From positions 558,001-622,000 of the forward strand of contig JBAJFE010000042.1 in assembly GCA_037903355.1 (NCBI GenBank): 64,000 nt of DNA, given 5' to 3'. A program made the position numbers and the translations under genes. Positions 35,201-47,742 of the stretch are shown here, piece by piece (within the stretch, counting starts at the first letter, position 1; each line of letters starts with the position of its first letter). Below the pieces are notes generated by a model, which ran no database searches, was not told the DNA's origin, and was given only the letters and a program-made list of their open reading frames with translations. Source of the stretch: Trichuris trichiura. Its lineage: Eukaryota; Nematoda; Enoplea; Trichinellida; Trichuridae.

Positions 35201-38200
35201 GCGAAAGATGTGAACGCTGCGCCACGGGGTGGTATGGGAAACCGTACCGTTCTGGAAATAAATGCCAACGTTGTTTCTGCAATGACAACAATGACCTGTC
35301 AGTAGAGAATGCTTGTGATCCTGAAAGTGGTCGCTGCTTGTTTTGTATGAATAACACGGATGGCTTCCATTGCGATGAATGCTCGCCGTGGTTCTATGGT
35401 GATGCGAAAGAAGGAAAGAATTGCACAGGTACCCAATGATCCTTTCATTCAAATAATCGTAGTATTTCTACATTTTTTGTCCTTAGCTTGTAGTTGCGAT
35501 CGTTGTGGAGCGGAAAAATGCGAGGCGCAAACTGGAAAATGCAAGTGCAAACGGAATGTAGAAGGCGAAAACTGCGACCACTGTATCGTAAGTTTTTTAG
35601 CGAATTGCATTATGGTTAACGAAGGAACTATCTGTAGAGTAACGCTTGGGGTTTTCATTATTGCCAAGGATGCCAAATGTGCAACTGTGCTGCTGCTTCT
35701 GTAAGCGGGCAGTGTGACCTTCAAATGGGTCAGTGTCCATGTCAGAGTGGTGCCAGTGGCTTATTCTGCGACAGGTGTGCTGAGGGCTATTGGAACTACA
35801 GCGTGTCAGGATGTCAAAGTAAATTTTTCTAGCATAAACGATTTATTTACATGATAGTTCAGAGTGTGACTGCGAATCCGACCTTGCAATGGGAACTATA
35901 TGCGACACGGCCACTGGTCAGTGTCAGTGCATGGAAGGCGCAACAGGAGTCAGATGTGAAAACTGTTTACCTGGATACATGGTGATTCCTCATCATGGCT
36001 GTCAAGGTGATGCTTACATTTTGCCAAAAACTGTTCGCCATGTCAGTTTAAGTATGTGACGAGTGTGTTCTTGGTTTGGTCGAAGATATGCAGCAGGCAG
36101 CTCGCAGATTTGACGAAATGGAATTGGACTTGCAAAATGTTACGATGGAGCAGGTTTCTTCACGAAGACTGAATCGCTTACAGTCAGCTACGAACTCTCT
36201 TGAGGTAACTGGTGGGCACTTTGGTTTCAAAGCATGTAACAGGTCATTTCCATAGCAATATGTAAATTACATGAAAAGTATGACGGCTGAGCAGGCTAGT
36301 GGTCTCGGTCCGTTCACAATTCCACGCAGCAAGCATATCGATGAGGTTACAGTCAAAGTAAGCTTCGATATGAGCAGATGTGGACGGTAACAATTGTTTC
36401 ACAGCTGAGAAGGTTTGCTGAGGACGCTGTTGTTGCAAAACTGAATGCCTTAGACTTAACTACGAATGCGTTTGAAATCAGCAGGTATATTCGTTTATTC
36501 TATCTTCGCTTGAAAGGTTCGTCAAAAGCTCCAAGCAGATCAAGCTTTTACAGTCAGCAACTTTTTCCATAGATTCTGCAGAGAAAATGAATACATTTTC
36601 TGGATCCTTAAACGCGGATAGCAGCAGTAGAAGCAGAGACAAGCAATTTGAAAAGTGGCTGAATGAAGCTAGCGGTTTCGTCACTGGAATCAAGGCAACT
36701 ACCATGGATGAGTGCGTCAAAAGCTTGATGATAAATGCTGCGGAAACTGAAAACAGTAAGTAAAAATTCTCGCAATTAGGATGCCAATCTCAAATGATTA
36801 CTATGCTGATTTTATGGATGCTTTACTGCTTGTTGGCAAAGGATAACTTTGCCCAGAAAACTTAGTTCTTTTGTGGCTCAAATGCGAAAGGAAGTCGAAG
36901 AGCTTTATGCAACATATATCTGATTTTTCCGAGAGCATAGATTTAAAAGTTAGCTGTTTTGATACACTCAATATAGTTTCGTTTCCTTCCGAAACGTTTC
37001 TCTGTTTAAAAGTTAATGTATGTTTAGTCTGTAATCATTAAAAAGCATATCCTAACCTACTGAAAGTTGGACAGTTCTGTTATCAGAAAAAGACAGCACA
37101 GAAACATAAAAATACGGAGCTACTAGAACTGATGTATACCGTCGTCAGCTGCTTTACTGGGAATGCATACGTAAAGTAAACATTAAAGTGGATGAGGAAA
37201 AAGGGCTTCCTGCAAAGTATTATTGTTCGACACAAGTTCAGGGTAGCTTCTAAACGAGGGGCTAATGCTGAAGACTACCATCAGGGAGATAGCTGTGACT
37301 TCGATTGGATAAGTTTTTTCATACTTCACCCGTTTGCTAGAGAACAAACAAATTGTTCAATGACCCTTACCGTTAATTCGTGAACTTTTATTTCAGTTAC
37401 ATCAGAAGTTCAAGAATTCGAAAATTCTTTGGCTGATTTGCATAATCACACTGCATCGCTTATGGAGCGTGGCTCAACCATTATCAGCATTATTCATGAT
37501 CTTCAGAGCAACTTGAACCGAAGCCGTGCGAGTCTAGAAAAAGCGGAAATGAACTGTGTTGAGATGGAAACCACACCTGTCATTGTAAAAGTATTTCAGT
37601 ATTATCAAGAATATGGGCTTGATTTTCAGGCAAAAATACCTGATTCCAACACTTCAAAAATAGAAAAAACGTTATCAGAAGCTTACGAAAGTATGAATAG
37701 CGCTCAAGAAATTATCGCAGGCACGGTGGATTTTGGAAAGGCAAGTAAAAAGTAACGGAATAGTTTTAGCTTGTGACGGTTGTATTCTAGAATCTTCTTA
37801 CCAGTATGGTTCCTTTGAACAAGTCTAGGCCAGTGCTTTTGTCGAAATTGAACAAAACTAAACAGGCGTTGGAAGAGATACAGGATTTGAAAAAGAAAGC
37901 CGTGGAAAAAGCTGAACAGTAAATTTAATTATATAGATGTCGAATTTGTTAGAGCGTCAACAACCTTCTAGGTTAAATGACCACGCTGAAGAGCTCGTGC
38001 AACAGTTTTCTGGAAATACTGAAAACGTCTCTGAAGCAGTTGAGGCCAGTAGTGTTTATCGTCAGGTAGCGGATGTTCTTAATAGCACAAAAGAAACTTT
38101 GCTTGAAATACAGGCAATCTTGGATGACAAGCTTTCCGTATGTTTCTTTTATGTCTTGCAAAGAAAGTTAAGTCACTGAATGTCGTTTAAGCTTGTAAGC

Positions 38201-41200
38201 CTGAAACCTTTGCTGCAAGACCTCAATGAAAGTGTCAATGCTTCTTTGAACGAAATGCGTACAGCTACTGGTATTCGAAGCAATATAACAAATCGAGTGC
38301 GCAAAGAACTTTCCAAGCAAGAAGATACTATTTCTAGTTTTCGTACCGAGCTGAATGCAGCCATAGGCATTTTAGAAGAAATGAAAAACAGCGCAGACGT
38401 TTATGAGCGTATGTTTACCAGTTCCTTTAATACGCATATGCATGCACGTTGTTTTCAGAGGCTGACTCCCGGATTTCACAAGCCAAAAGTTTTGTGTCAG
38501 ATGCATTGGCCGCAGTGAAATCAGGACAGGATAGCTTTGGACAGTCGGCAGAAAGCTATTCCACTTTCGTGGACATGGCTAAGAAAAAAATTTCCGAGCA
38601 GGTCTCCGCCATTAGCCACATGAAAAGAGCAAATGCTAACGTAATAAAGCGTACTTCATTTATCCGTGGCTCCTATTTTTAATTCTTAGATTGATCAAGT
38701 CAGCGTTGTTGTTCCTGAAGTTTTAGGAAACGTATCTAGACTACGCCAAGCATTTGTGAAAAGTGTGACAGCAATGAATGCAGTTGAAACAGGAATAACT
38801 TTGTTACGTGAAAAAATCGCCCGTGCACGAAATCTGGCCAACATGGTTAAACTAGGTGTGAGGTTTTATCCGAACAGCACGCTGGAATTGTACAAAGGTG
38901 ACCTGCTAAAAAAGGTTGAAGCCCAGACGGATATCTCTTTATTCTTCCGCACTGAATATCCAGACGGATTGTTATTCTTTTTGGGAAACCAAGGAAACCC
39001 TTCCGTTAGGGCAAATGATGCACCAACTGACTATCTTGCACTGGAGGTTAAAGACGGAAAAGCAAGATGCGTATTCGATCTGGGAGCTGGTGAAGCCTCC
39101 GTAGCTTCAAACAAAGTTGTATCTGACAATCGCTGGCACAAAGCCAGCGTAGAGCGTGTGGGGAAGCTACTCACTTTGAAAGTATCTACCGAAGGCGAAC
39201 CTGATGACCAAACTGAAATTTTCAGTCACGGTTCCAAGTCAATCTTGAACTTAAATAAAAACTTCAGCAAACTGTTTATTGGCGGAGTACCCACCTCATT
39301 CGAAGTAAGTAGATTATGAATAATTGCAGAAATTCAAGGTCTATTCGAACAATTGATAGCTTCCGAAGACGATTGTCAACCCCCACTTCAATGGCCAGAT
39401 CGAAGGGTTAGTTCTCCATGGTGAACCGAAAGGATTGTGGAATTTTGCACTGGACGGAAGAAATAACACTTCTGGAGCTCCCGAGCGCAGGGAACTGCAT
39501 TCCGAAGCATCACTGAATGGTTGCTTTTTTTTAATTCTAGCGAACTATGCATTCTTACGTTTTTCGTAGGTATTCATCTAAATGGAAAAGGATACGCTGT
39601 TCTGCAAAGACTCATGTGGAATCCGAGAGAACAAGTTGATCTGGTGTTCTACTTCAAAACTTTTGCTAGCGAAGGCCTCATGTTCTACATTGGAAAAGAT
39701 GTCAGTACTGCATTCAATGAATTCAATAATACTTTGTCTGCTTGTCATACAGAGAGACGTACTTGCTGTAGAGGTAAAACGCGGTCATGTAAGGCTGTAT
39801 CTCAACCTGGGATCCGGGGGTGCGTTCTTAACCACGCCTCGAAAGTACAATGATGGAAGTTATCACCGTGTACAAGTAAAAAGGGAAGGAAAGCATGCCA
39901 TCCTATCCGTAGACCTTGCTGACAGTATGCATATAACAGTGTCTTAACTTTAAGAAAGTTGGTTTCATTTAAGCCGTCGAAGGCTCTTCACCAGGTAGCC
40001 TGAATCATTTGGAAGTCACAGACACGTTCTATGTGGGTGGCGTTCCATACGAAGTACTACCGCCAAAGTAACCGCTCCATAGCGCCGAACATCCAGCTTG
40101 CATATAAAATTACTTTGCTTTGACAGATCTCCCCTTAGTCGGCATGGCTTCCATGGGTGCATTGAAAGAATGCATGTAAACGGACACAATGTTAATCTGA
40201 ATCGCTACATAGAGGGTTACTTCATTGAACCAGGATGTCCGGAAAGAGTAACTAAGAAGTGACAATTTTCTTTCCGTATATATAAATTCTTACGAATTCT
40301 AGCCAATGCGCCTAGTGGCTTTCGACAGACCTGGCAGCAGTGTCAAGTTTTCAGGTCTCACTTGGAACGCTGAGATGGAGTTGACTTTCAGATTTCGGAC
40401 AGTTCTGCCAAATACTGTATTGTTACTTGTCAGCGATGATCAAGGAGTTAGTAACCTAAGCGTAGCTTTTATTCAAAAGGTGAACATTTTTAAGGTGAAC
40501 AGCCTATGGGTTGCTCTAAATGAAGGAAGCATACTGATGAAAAGCAGATCGGCAGGCGTAGATACGGACTACGTAACGGTTAACGTCAAAAACTTCTCTG
40601 ACGGTGATTGGCATCACTTGTCTGTATCTAAAAGCGGCGAACAGTAAGGTTTCTTGTCCACCGCGAAATCTTCACTTATCGACGGTATGTTAAGATTGTC
40701 TATGGATGTCGATGACTTGTATAGCAATCAAACCTGGCTCAGTAACCTTGGCGTGTATGCACAATCAGAAAATACTCTGCAACTTGGAGCACTCTCAGTA
40801 GTCGATCAAAGCTTAAGACGTGTGACTGATTTCGTTGGATGCGTTAGCGACCTCACTTTCAACCGGAGGTAGGTGAACGTAAATGTTTGGATCTGGGATA
40901 ATGTATATTCAATCAAGCCTCTATTGTTTTCTTTTTTATTGTTACAATTTCGTCTCGTTAAAGCTCCGGGCAAACTTTGTTTACTGACATACGGTTCCGC
41001 TTCAAGAAGCTGCGTTTTCAAATCTGTTATTTCCTAATGTTTTATCCGTTAGATTGCCTGACTGACCGCTCGCTTATATCCACAGAGTTCTTTAAGTCCT
41101 CCAGTGGCTTTGTATTACGCTAATACTGCTTTTCAAAGGAAGCAACTGTCTCAGTGTCATTTGTCATTGCACTTTGTGAATAATGCAGTGATGGCCCTAA

Positions 41201-44200
41201 ATTTGCAAGCTTCCGTTGCTAGGCCTCCTTGTGAATTTTACTCGAAAAACAAACAGACCTTCACGTACGAGGTTTCGAAAGCACGAGTCACGCCTTGATC
41301 TATAGGCTAGAGGAGCTAGTGTTGGAAAGCTGGAAATACCCCTAGAGTACATGTCAGCATCGTATCTGCCAGCGTTGTACATAAGCAGCAACACCATGAA
41401 CTCCAATACTCACACTAAGAAGGTATTCCTTTACTTGAGGAACAAACAACTGCTGGAACCAGTGCGATAATAAAGTTTCCGTTATTCAGGGGTTATAGTT
41501 ATTTCTTTAGAACGCCGGCGGCAAGCTTTTGTCTTTGTTCTTGAGGGCCCTAAGATATGCGGATGTATAAATAAATAAGGCCGGATTTTAGCATGTGACC
41601 AGTTGCATTACTGCACGTAAGTGTGTTGTTACCTTGTCCTTTCGTGCATTGAACCCTGGAGCTTCAGTTTCGTCCTTCATAAGGCATGTTCTAGACGGCA
41701 TTATCTTCCAGAATAAGCTAGTTTCGCTCAGGCTTGTACTTCTCGCCGACAGTGGCCCCAACTGATCTGTATACTTCTCTCCAGCCTCTGTCTCAGCAGT
41801 CAGTGTCTCTCCATACAAGGATGCTGACCCTTAAGCTGCACAGTTTTTGAAAACGATCAAACCATCCTCCTATCAGCAGAACCTTCAATATTTCCTAGGT
41901 GTGCTGGTTGCGGTTCAGCGTCTTCTTCCTTGAAAACTGTTGGTACAGATTCCGTTCCTTTTCTCTGATAACGTTGCCATGGAAAGGGATGTACTTCTTC
42001 ATGCAATCTTCGATCCATAATGCCAATACAAGTTCCATTCTAACGATGCATTTGTTCCTAACGTTTGGTACATTTTTAGCAGTTTCATAGAAAGTTGATG
42101 CAGTGGTATGATTAATAGCCAGCTACATCCGCGAATTTTTTTCACGAAGCATATTCAACAATTCTGTCTTCCTCTCTAGCGTCATAGTAGCTTTCAGGCA
42201 TTTAACATTTTTGCTAGGGGCGTTAGAAGGTTCGGGACATTTGGAAGTCATCTTACGGCTCTCAGAAAACGAAAGTATTGGTTCCGATCGGTCCCGCAGC
42301 TACAGTAGGAGAAGTAAAATTAAGTTCCACAAAGCATAATATTATGTTTACGTGTGAAGCTTACTGCGGAGCAGGAACATAAGAAAATATGCGGATTCGT
42401 GATTCCCGGAATTCAGAAGCGCGAATTTTCGGCGTAGTACTGCAGTACTTACGCAAAACTTTTTCTGTTGAAAAGGCCGTTCTCCGTCTTTACCCTGTAG
42501 TCAGCGCCAAAAGCGCCAATTGTCTGCGTGTTGCAGAATCCATTATTCTGATTAAATAACGGAATATCAAGCAGCAGGCAGCTGCATTCTTGTTGGGTAA
42601 CAATGAGGGGATTAGCAGCAGTAAGTCTTTGAAGAAGCAATGGAGGGAACAGCCGTCGAACATTCACAGTTATCGAATTTGGCTCCATAACCGTAACCAC
42701 GTGCACAAAGACCTTGTAAAGTTCACGCTTACTAATTTTCTATGCCCATTCACCGCTCAAACTGAATAACACTTGTGAAAAGGCATTGCTCCACTGCTTA
42801 AGCAATACCCGTAGTTTTTACTGTTCATATGATTGATGGGACTTCGGCGCGCTAAAGTGGCTCTGACTCGAAGAGTAGGTTCTTATTAACAGTAGTTATT
42901 TCAAATTTAGTAACACTTTGAGTATCACTGAGATTGCTTACTAATTCTGTATCTACCCGACAAAAGCCTGATACAGGATTAATATGCTGACTATTTCAGC
43001 GTTGGATATTTCAACGAACAAGTGTTACCATTAATGTAACCGACTTTCGTTGCTTCTATTGAACAATTCTTTTACAAAATTTTAACTCCAATGCAGACAT
43101 TATTTTCTAATAGGATGCTTAACTTTGCCACCGCTGAACGTTCTGGGGAATATATTTCTTTTGATGTTTGTCCTGATGAACTGTTTCCATCCGTTGATGA
43201 CAATTCTCTTGCTCTTGAAAATTTAACGGAAGCGGGTAATGCATCAAACATTTCGGATGCTACGGCAGGTAATTTTACTACTTTCTTCTAAATCAATTTC
43301 GATATGTTATGAATCTATTCGACATCAGGCCGTGAAGAAAGTACTTGCGCCTTAAAGCCTCAGCCAGTTCTCCATACACCATGTGGTGGAAACTGCTACC
43401 GATTTGGAGTTGAAAAAAACTCAAGGCTCGAATTTGAGGCGTTATCTTCACCAATCGATTTAAAGTAGGTAGCGCCCGACTTACAAGCTGAATAATCCTT
43501 GTACATACAATAACAGATGTGAAATATCATTGGAGTTGCGAACGAACGCGCACAGTGGTTTCGTGCTGTTTGCTTGGGATCAAAAAATGGATTACATTGC
43601 TTTGTACCTGAAAGATGGAAAATTAATTTTTGAATTTGACAGCGGTTCTGGTCCTGCAATTCTGCGATCGAAAAACGATATCTTTGACTATCAATGGCAT
43701 TACGTAATTTTGCTTTAAAAGACAGGCGAACGTGTTCAATTCATTACTGCTTATTAAGGTTAAGCTTATTCGTAACGGTCGTGATGGTGCGTTGTGGCTT
43801 GACGATATCTTTCAAGCGGAAGGCAAATCAGATGGACTAACTTCTCGCATTGAGCTTAAACGGCCATTCTATGTTGGTGGTTTACCTGATGATACCTACA
43901 GACTTGCTCAAAGGCAACGGACAAACTTTCAAGTATAGTTTTTCTGGCTCAATAATGTTGAAATAGAGGCTTTATCCTTTTTTAGTCTATAGCGGCTGTC
44001 TTTTCCGGCTGCTTGCGTAATCTTCTGCTAAATGGTAACCCACTAGGAGATATTTCGAACTCAGTAGGTGTTTACCCATGCGACAATAATGAAGAGCGAG
44101 GACTTTACTTCGGTGGCCAGCTTGGTTACCTTTTCCTAGAGCAGAAGCTTCAAGTAAGAAAATGTGTATTTCAAAACAGTTCGCCTCGACTACTTAAATT

Positions 44201-44805
44201 GTAGGTGGACAAAATGCTCAGTTTGAACTTGCAAGTCAAACCTCGAGTTAACGATGGAATTCTTTTCGTGCTTGCTACTCCTAGTGGTTCTGAAATAATA
44301 ACTAGTCAGCTAGACGACGGAGACATATTAGTGACACTTGAACAAAACGGGAGTACACCGCAACAATTACGAATGAAAATGAAGCAAAAGAACGTGATTT
44401 GTGATGGACATTGGCATGCCATTAGGGTTAGAACCGTATACTATTTCAAATTAAATTCGTTAGGTTCTTTTTTTAAGTTGCTCAAAGTTAAAAACTTTCT
44501 CACAGTTGCTTTCGATGGCTCGAACGCTCATACTCAGCTTAAGAAAGGTACAACCATCGTCAATGGCGAAAAGTTCAATGTCTACTTAGGTGGCATTCCT
44601 GAAAGTTTCGTTGCAAAGGGACTTTCTAAAGGTAATAACTGTTAAGCTAAGACTTACGGCAAATTTATTCCTTCTAGGTTACTTCGTTGGCTGTATGCGG
44701 GATATATCGTTGGAGCCCACCAATGGAAAGCAGCGCAAATACACTGACTTCAAAGAAGTTCCTTTATTTGGAACCGTTTCGACAGAAGGCTGTCCGCTTG
44801 ACTAA
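20510..44805 (+). CDS. epi-1: laminin alpha chain (EPI-1/LanA, alpha-3/5 type)
   Basis: This is the alpha subunit of the laminin heterotrimer, the main scaffold of basement membranes. It is secreted, assembles through its coiled coil, and binds receptors through its LG modules. The ATG at 20510 begins a signal peptide ([14 protein letters not shown]). In order come an LN domain ([35 protein letters not shown]) and ten full LE repeats plus a partial one to about 30640. Then an LF/domain IV'' module (30640-32780), LEb repeats, an L4 domain (about 33650-34750), seven LEc repeats to about 36005, a coiled coil and five LG modules ending in TAA/TGA context after EGCPLD. An LF between LE blocks marks the alpha-3/5 class, equal to EPI-1 and LanA. 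First exons are 20510-20833, 20866-21021, 25723-25959, 26012-26450, 26525-26616 and 26663-26753. Most introns are 43-62 nt. Long introns lie at 21022-25722, 27796-30143 and 40869-43113. No disabling lesion was found. The symbol is by family, not proven orthology. Confidence 0.94.
21022..25722 (+). other. 4.7-kb intron of the laminin gene (LN domain)
   Basis: The donor is GAGCAG|GTGAGT at 21022 and the acceptor TTTTTTAG at 25722. It is phase 0, joining LEQ to EFHVAYV. This is about 90 times the typical intron length here. I found no open reading frame with a recognised domain, no RNA gene and no complete transposon in it. Whether it holds enhancers or a decayed element cannot be told from the sequence alone. 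Confidence 0.75.
27796..30143 (+). other. 2.35-kb intron of the laminin gene (LE block)
   Basis: The donor is TGTGAAG|GTAAGC and the acceptor TTTAATTTAG, phase 1, between two LE modules. It contains the 221-bp MITE at 27901-28121. Other open frames inside (29113-29439, 28843-28649) have no recognisable features. Confidence 0.85.
27901..28121. mobile_element. foldback MITE with ~75-bp terminal inverted repeats
   Basis: The left end TACCGTATATTACGGCCTAT and the right end (reverse complement TACCGTATATTACGACCTAT) open inverted repeats of roughly 75 bp flanking a short centre. The arms contain the GAACACCCCTCT core and a shared AATGATTGGCCCAGTT-type segment. Termini coincide with TA dinucleotides, compatible with a TA target-site duplication. 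It has no coding capacity. A partial copy lies near 46650-46721. Confidence 0.8.
30640..32780 (+). other. laminin LF/domain IV'' module
   Basis: This globular module is found between LE blocks of alpha-3/5-type chains. Landmarks are [73 protein letters not shown] and [13 protein letters not shown]. It is built from about ten short exons separated by 43-54-nt introns, including 30776-30825, 30950-31001, 31156-31209, 31447-31489 and 31645-31689. The frame is maintained throughout. Confidence 0.8.
32785..36010 (+). other. laminin LEb, L4 and LEc block
   Basis: After the LF module come LE modules beginning [33 protein letters not shown] and [13 protein letters not shown]. Then an L4 domain follows ([33 protein letters not shown], at about 33650-34264). 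A 419-nt intron (34265-34683) precedes the end of L4 and LE modules starting [57 protein letters not shown] and [13 protein letters not shown]. All reading frames rejoin across ~50-nt introns. Confidence 0.85.
36050..38850 (+). other. laminin coiled-coil (domains I/II)
   Basis: Exons encode long heptad-patterned helix, for example [33 protein letters not shown] and [19 protein letters not shown]. This is the trimerising long arm. It includes a 641-nt intron (36756-37396) with no recognised content. Sequence conservation is low, as expected for this region, and individual splice sites were not all fixed. Confidence 0.75.
38850..44805 (+). other. laminin LG1-LG5 modules
   Basis: Five laminin-G modules are present. 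LG1 is at about 38860-39480 ([33 protein letters not shown]), LG2 at 39570-40250 ([37 protein letters not shown]) and LG3 at 40310-43190 ([43 protein letters not shown]). LG4 is at 43370-44090 ([28 protein letters not shown]) and LG5 at 44100-44800 ([28 protein letters not shown]). An Asn/Thr-rich linker separates LG3 from LG4, as in other alpha chains. LG modules bind integrin and dystroglycan-type receptors. Confidence 0.85.
40869..43113 (+). other. 2.25-kb intron inside laminin LG3
   Basis: The donor is CGGAG|GTAGGT and the acceptor TTCTAATAG, phase 2, joining LTFNR to [11 protein letters not shown] so that LG3 closes properly. No recognised gene or transposon lies inside. Open frames at 41588-41818 (-) and 42449-42706 (-) are unremarkable. 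Confidence 0.8.
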
Positions 44806-45335
44806 TGAGCCAGTAGAATGGATACAAAAGAAATAAGCTTAAGAGCCATGAGCTTAAGCTAAAACTAATTGCTGATGCATAGCAGCGCAGTATTTTGTGC
44901 CTTGACGTACCTTCGGCATACCAATAATAATACTTACACCATAAATTCATTGTTCACAACTTGTTTGTGTTTGGAGAAGCTTGTAGACTTCACCGCTCAT
45001 TGCTAAGTTTCCGTTTCAGAAACTTAGCAGCATGTTTCCCCGGGACATCGACCATCGCGGACCACCGGCGGATATGCCACCTTGTCCAGCCACGGTTACA
45101 GGCACATGCGTGTTAATCACTCGGCGAACTTTGATGAATTAACTTAGATTAGTTTGAACACTTCGTAGAAAGTATCACTAGCCTTAGTCGACGCCTGCCT
45201 ACAATCAATTTAAAGTACGCGCGCTATCAATTTACGACTTGCGAACTTACCGCCGCGTAAGATTAATTTTAAAATCAGTTGAGGTCATCCGTTTAATGCC
45301 AAACGTCGTTAGTATGGCATATCAACAGAGCGCCT
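44806..45335. other. intergenic, laminin 3' to TIPE gene
   Basis: This is 530 bp containing the laminin 3' UTR and the upstream region of the next gene. No feature was recognised beyond AT-rich sequence. Confidence 0.4.
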
Positions 45336-45914
45336 ATGCGCCAAATGTCCAGCGACATGAACACCCCAATCGAACCAAGAAGAGTAACGAATCCGTTAAA
45401 GCATCGAGTGGTAAAGGCGGTTGCTAGTAAGCTAGTGGACAAAAAAATGATGTGTTTATATACGCATAAAGAATTTTTCAACGTAGTACATCGGTTACAA
45501 GGACTGCTAGAAGTCTTGTATACATCTGACGAATCGCGTGAATTGGTTGAAACAATGCTAAAAATTGATGCCAAAATTTCAGCTCTGAAAATGATAAAAG
45601 CATTTAATAAGGAGGAATTGGAGGCTTTAAACAATTGCCACCGATATATTCTTCAGCTGATGCGCATAATGTGCGCCTGCTTCGATGGAGCTTTTCCATT
45701 CGAAGGCGGTCTCGTCACTGCCCGTTTCGAAGAAATTACGAGTATTTTAGTCGAAGTGCTTTCTACCCATTTATCGGCGAAGTCCATAGAGCATACGAAG
45801 CAAGTGTGTCAAAAGCTTAGCTGCAGAAGCCTTTGGGTAAAAGTGTATTCGCTAAAAAATTCAGTGCCTAAGTCACTTTTTTTTCAATCCCTTTTTGAGA
45901 TAATCCACGCATAA
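45336..45914 (+). CDS. TNFAIP8/TIPE-family protein
   Basis: This 192-residue open frame resembles the TNFAIP8 (TIPE) family, cytosolic all-helical proteins that bind phosphoinositides in a hydrophobic cavity and influence cell death and signalling. Family-like segments are VVKAVASKLVDKKMMCLYT near residue 25, HRLQGLLEVL, FNKEELEALNNCHRYILQLM, and ALVEVLSTHLSAKS-like text (ILVEVLSTHLSAKS) near residue 140. The last ~30 residues diverge from the family end. The ATG at 45336 is the first in frame after a TAA at about 45294; two further ATGs follow at codons 4 and 8. It is intronless, unlike its neighbours. An AATAAA lies 154 nt after the stop. Confidence 0.75.
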   Translation: MRQMSSDMNTPIEPRRVTNPLKHRVVKAVASKLVDKKMMCLYTHKEFFNVVHRLQGLLEVLYTSDESRELVETMLKIDAKISALKMIKAFNKEELEALNNCHRYILQLMRIMCACFDGAFPFEGGLVTARFEEITSILVEVLSTHLSAKSIEHTKQVCQKLSCRSLWVKVYSLKNSVPKSLFFQSLFEIIHA

Positions 45915-46067
45915 ATTATGGAGCCTTTAAAAGGACCTTGAGACGTACCTGTCTTTTGCTACTGCAACAGGGGTAACCCTCGTCATATGGGAAAGACAAG
46001 CTACCATGCCTTAAAGATCGCATCTCGTAAAACTGCCGAGGCTCGATACACTGTCACTTTTTGCTGC

Positions 46068-46073
46068 AATAAA
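46068..46073 (+). terminator. poly(A) signal of the TIPE-family gene
   Basis: AATAAA within CTGCAATAAACTT, downstream of the stop at 45914. Confidence 0.45.
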
Positions 46074-46649
46074 CTTATTTTTTGAAGATTTTCAGCTTGG
46101 AACACATGCGTTGATGAAACCCGAAACTGCGACCACTTACCTCAACAAAGCATGATGGCAGTATTACAAAGAATAAGGGGTTCGTGACCTAGCAGCACCG
46201 CCCCAAAGAGAATTATTGACATATGCCTTTTCTTTTTATCAGTGCGACCGAAACTAACATGATTATTGCTATGCACGTAATAGAAAAACCATATTATGTC
46301 ATATCTCAAAAAACTATTTAGCAACAAAGGTGCAGCGTACGTTTCGTCATTTGGATAGGTTGGGAAGCTTTCATCTTCACAAAAAAGCTTTACGTCTTAG
46401 AGAACTAGGCCGTTTTCTTTCAAAATATAACTGAGTGATCGTTTCTGCTGCTATGCTCCGTACGTCTGGTAAACCTATTTAGTACGATTCATTTCTCATA
46501 GCCTTTGCAGTGCTGTACAACATGCGCTAATCGGAAGATGATCAGTTTTCGCGTTGAAGTTGAGGCAAGACAGTTTCAATTGAATAGATGATTAGCATTC
46601 ACAGGCAACTGGCCAATCAGAATTGACCCAGACTTGAGCAATCAGCGTC

Positions 46650-46721
46650 GCTGTCACTGAGCCAATCATTATCATCCTTTACTTACGTAAGGGGAGTTCT
46701 TATAGGCCGTGATATACGGTA
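46650..46721. mobile_element. partial copy of the 27.9-kb MITE
   Basis: The segment GAGCCAATCATTATCATCC followed by GTTCTTATAGGCCGTGATAT and ending ACGGTA at 46721 matches the right arm of the MITE at 27901-28121. The left terminus was not found, so this copy is truncated or strongly diverged. Confidence 0.6.
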
Positions 46722-47729
46722 AATAAAGTGTACACAAACCAACTAGTAACGTTAAACAACAGCACCACTCATTGCCGCTCATTATACCGTATCTCCGACC
46801 GAGATGTGCACGTTTCCTCCCTCAAAAGGCGCTACACTGCTCCTTATGCAAAATTTTTTCTCGCTTTTTATGATCACATTGAGGTTCAAATAATGGTATA
46901 ATTTTGAACTACACTTTGCGAAAGAGCTCGAGCTTGCCATTGTTCAATGTGGTGCTATTCAGGCGAATTCCAAAAGCACGTAATTTATTGTCGTTCGTTG
47001 ACTCCATATGCTCAAACAAATTCTCATAAATCAGATTTTAGAATAACGCGAAAATAATCAGCGTTTTGAAAATCAACAGGTGCAAATGATAATGCATACG
47101 AACTTGTAAATCAAGTTCGCATTTACAGTAATTAGTACTATGTCTGTTCGAACGGTTAATCGTATTAGTAAGTAATTGTTGTTTAAATAGATGCACTGAG
47201 GCGGCTTGCTCAAATCGGACTTTACAATTTTCAGATAAAGCTGTTTGAATTAGAGAACTTAGATGGCGAGATCAATGCTTTGCACTCCTGTATATAGTGA
47301 AGCTCAAACATTTCAACACCGGAGTCCGTCATCATCATGTTAGTTAATCAGTTAATCAATGCTCTAGTGATTTAATTGGCCATCCATTTGCTAGCGTCAG
47401 TTTATAATTATTCGTTTATTACAAATTTAATATAAAGCAGTTAGTGTTACTTAAATTTCCTCTTACTCCTTTGCTTCATGTTGTTGCTGTAGAAGCATAG
47501 AAACTTGACATTGTTAAGCGCGGAATTCGCGTAGTGCTTTTCAATTTCTGGTTGGAAAATTCAAACAACCCTGCAGCCTAGTTTATTTCTGCTTTGGGTT
47601 AATCTTAATTTTCGCGAGTGCGCGGCCATCGTATGAACAAGAGTTCTAAATTTCTCGCAGTCGCAATAAGCCAATGGCTTAATTTCTCTTTGTCAGCTTT
47701 TGGGTGAATATACGTACCGATAGATTTTT

Positions 47730-47737
47730 ATTTTCAG
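47730..47737 (+). promoter_or_regulatory. 3' splice acceptor 5 nt upstream of RCC1 ATG
   Basis: TTTTTATTTTCAG ends at 47737, and the RCC1 start codon begins at 47743. A strong polypyrimidine-AG this close to the ATG is typical of a spliced-leader trans-splice site in nematodes. It could equally end a conventional 5' UTR intron. Confidence 0.4.
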
Positions 47738-47742
47738 GAAAC

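Larger units (their letters stand above)
45915..47742. other. intergenic, TIPE gene to RCC1
   Basis: This is 1.8 kb holding the TIPE 3' UTR, a partial MITE copy at 46650-46721 and the RCC1 upstream region. No other gene was recognised. Confidence 0.45.
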
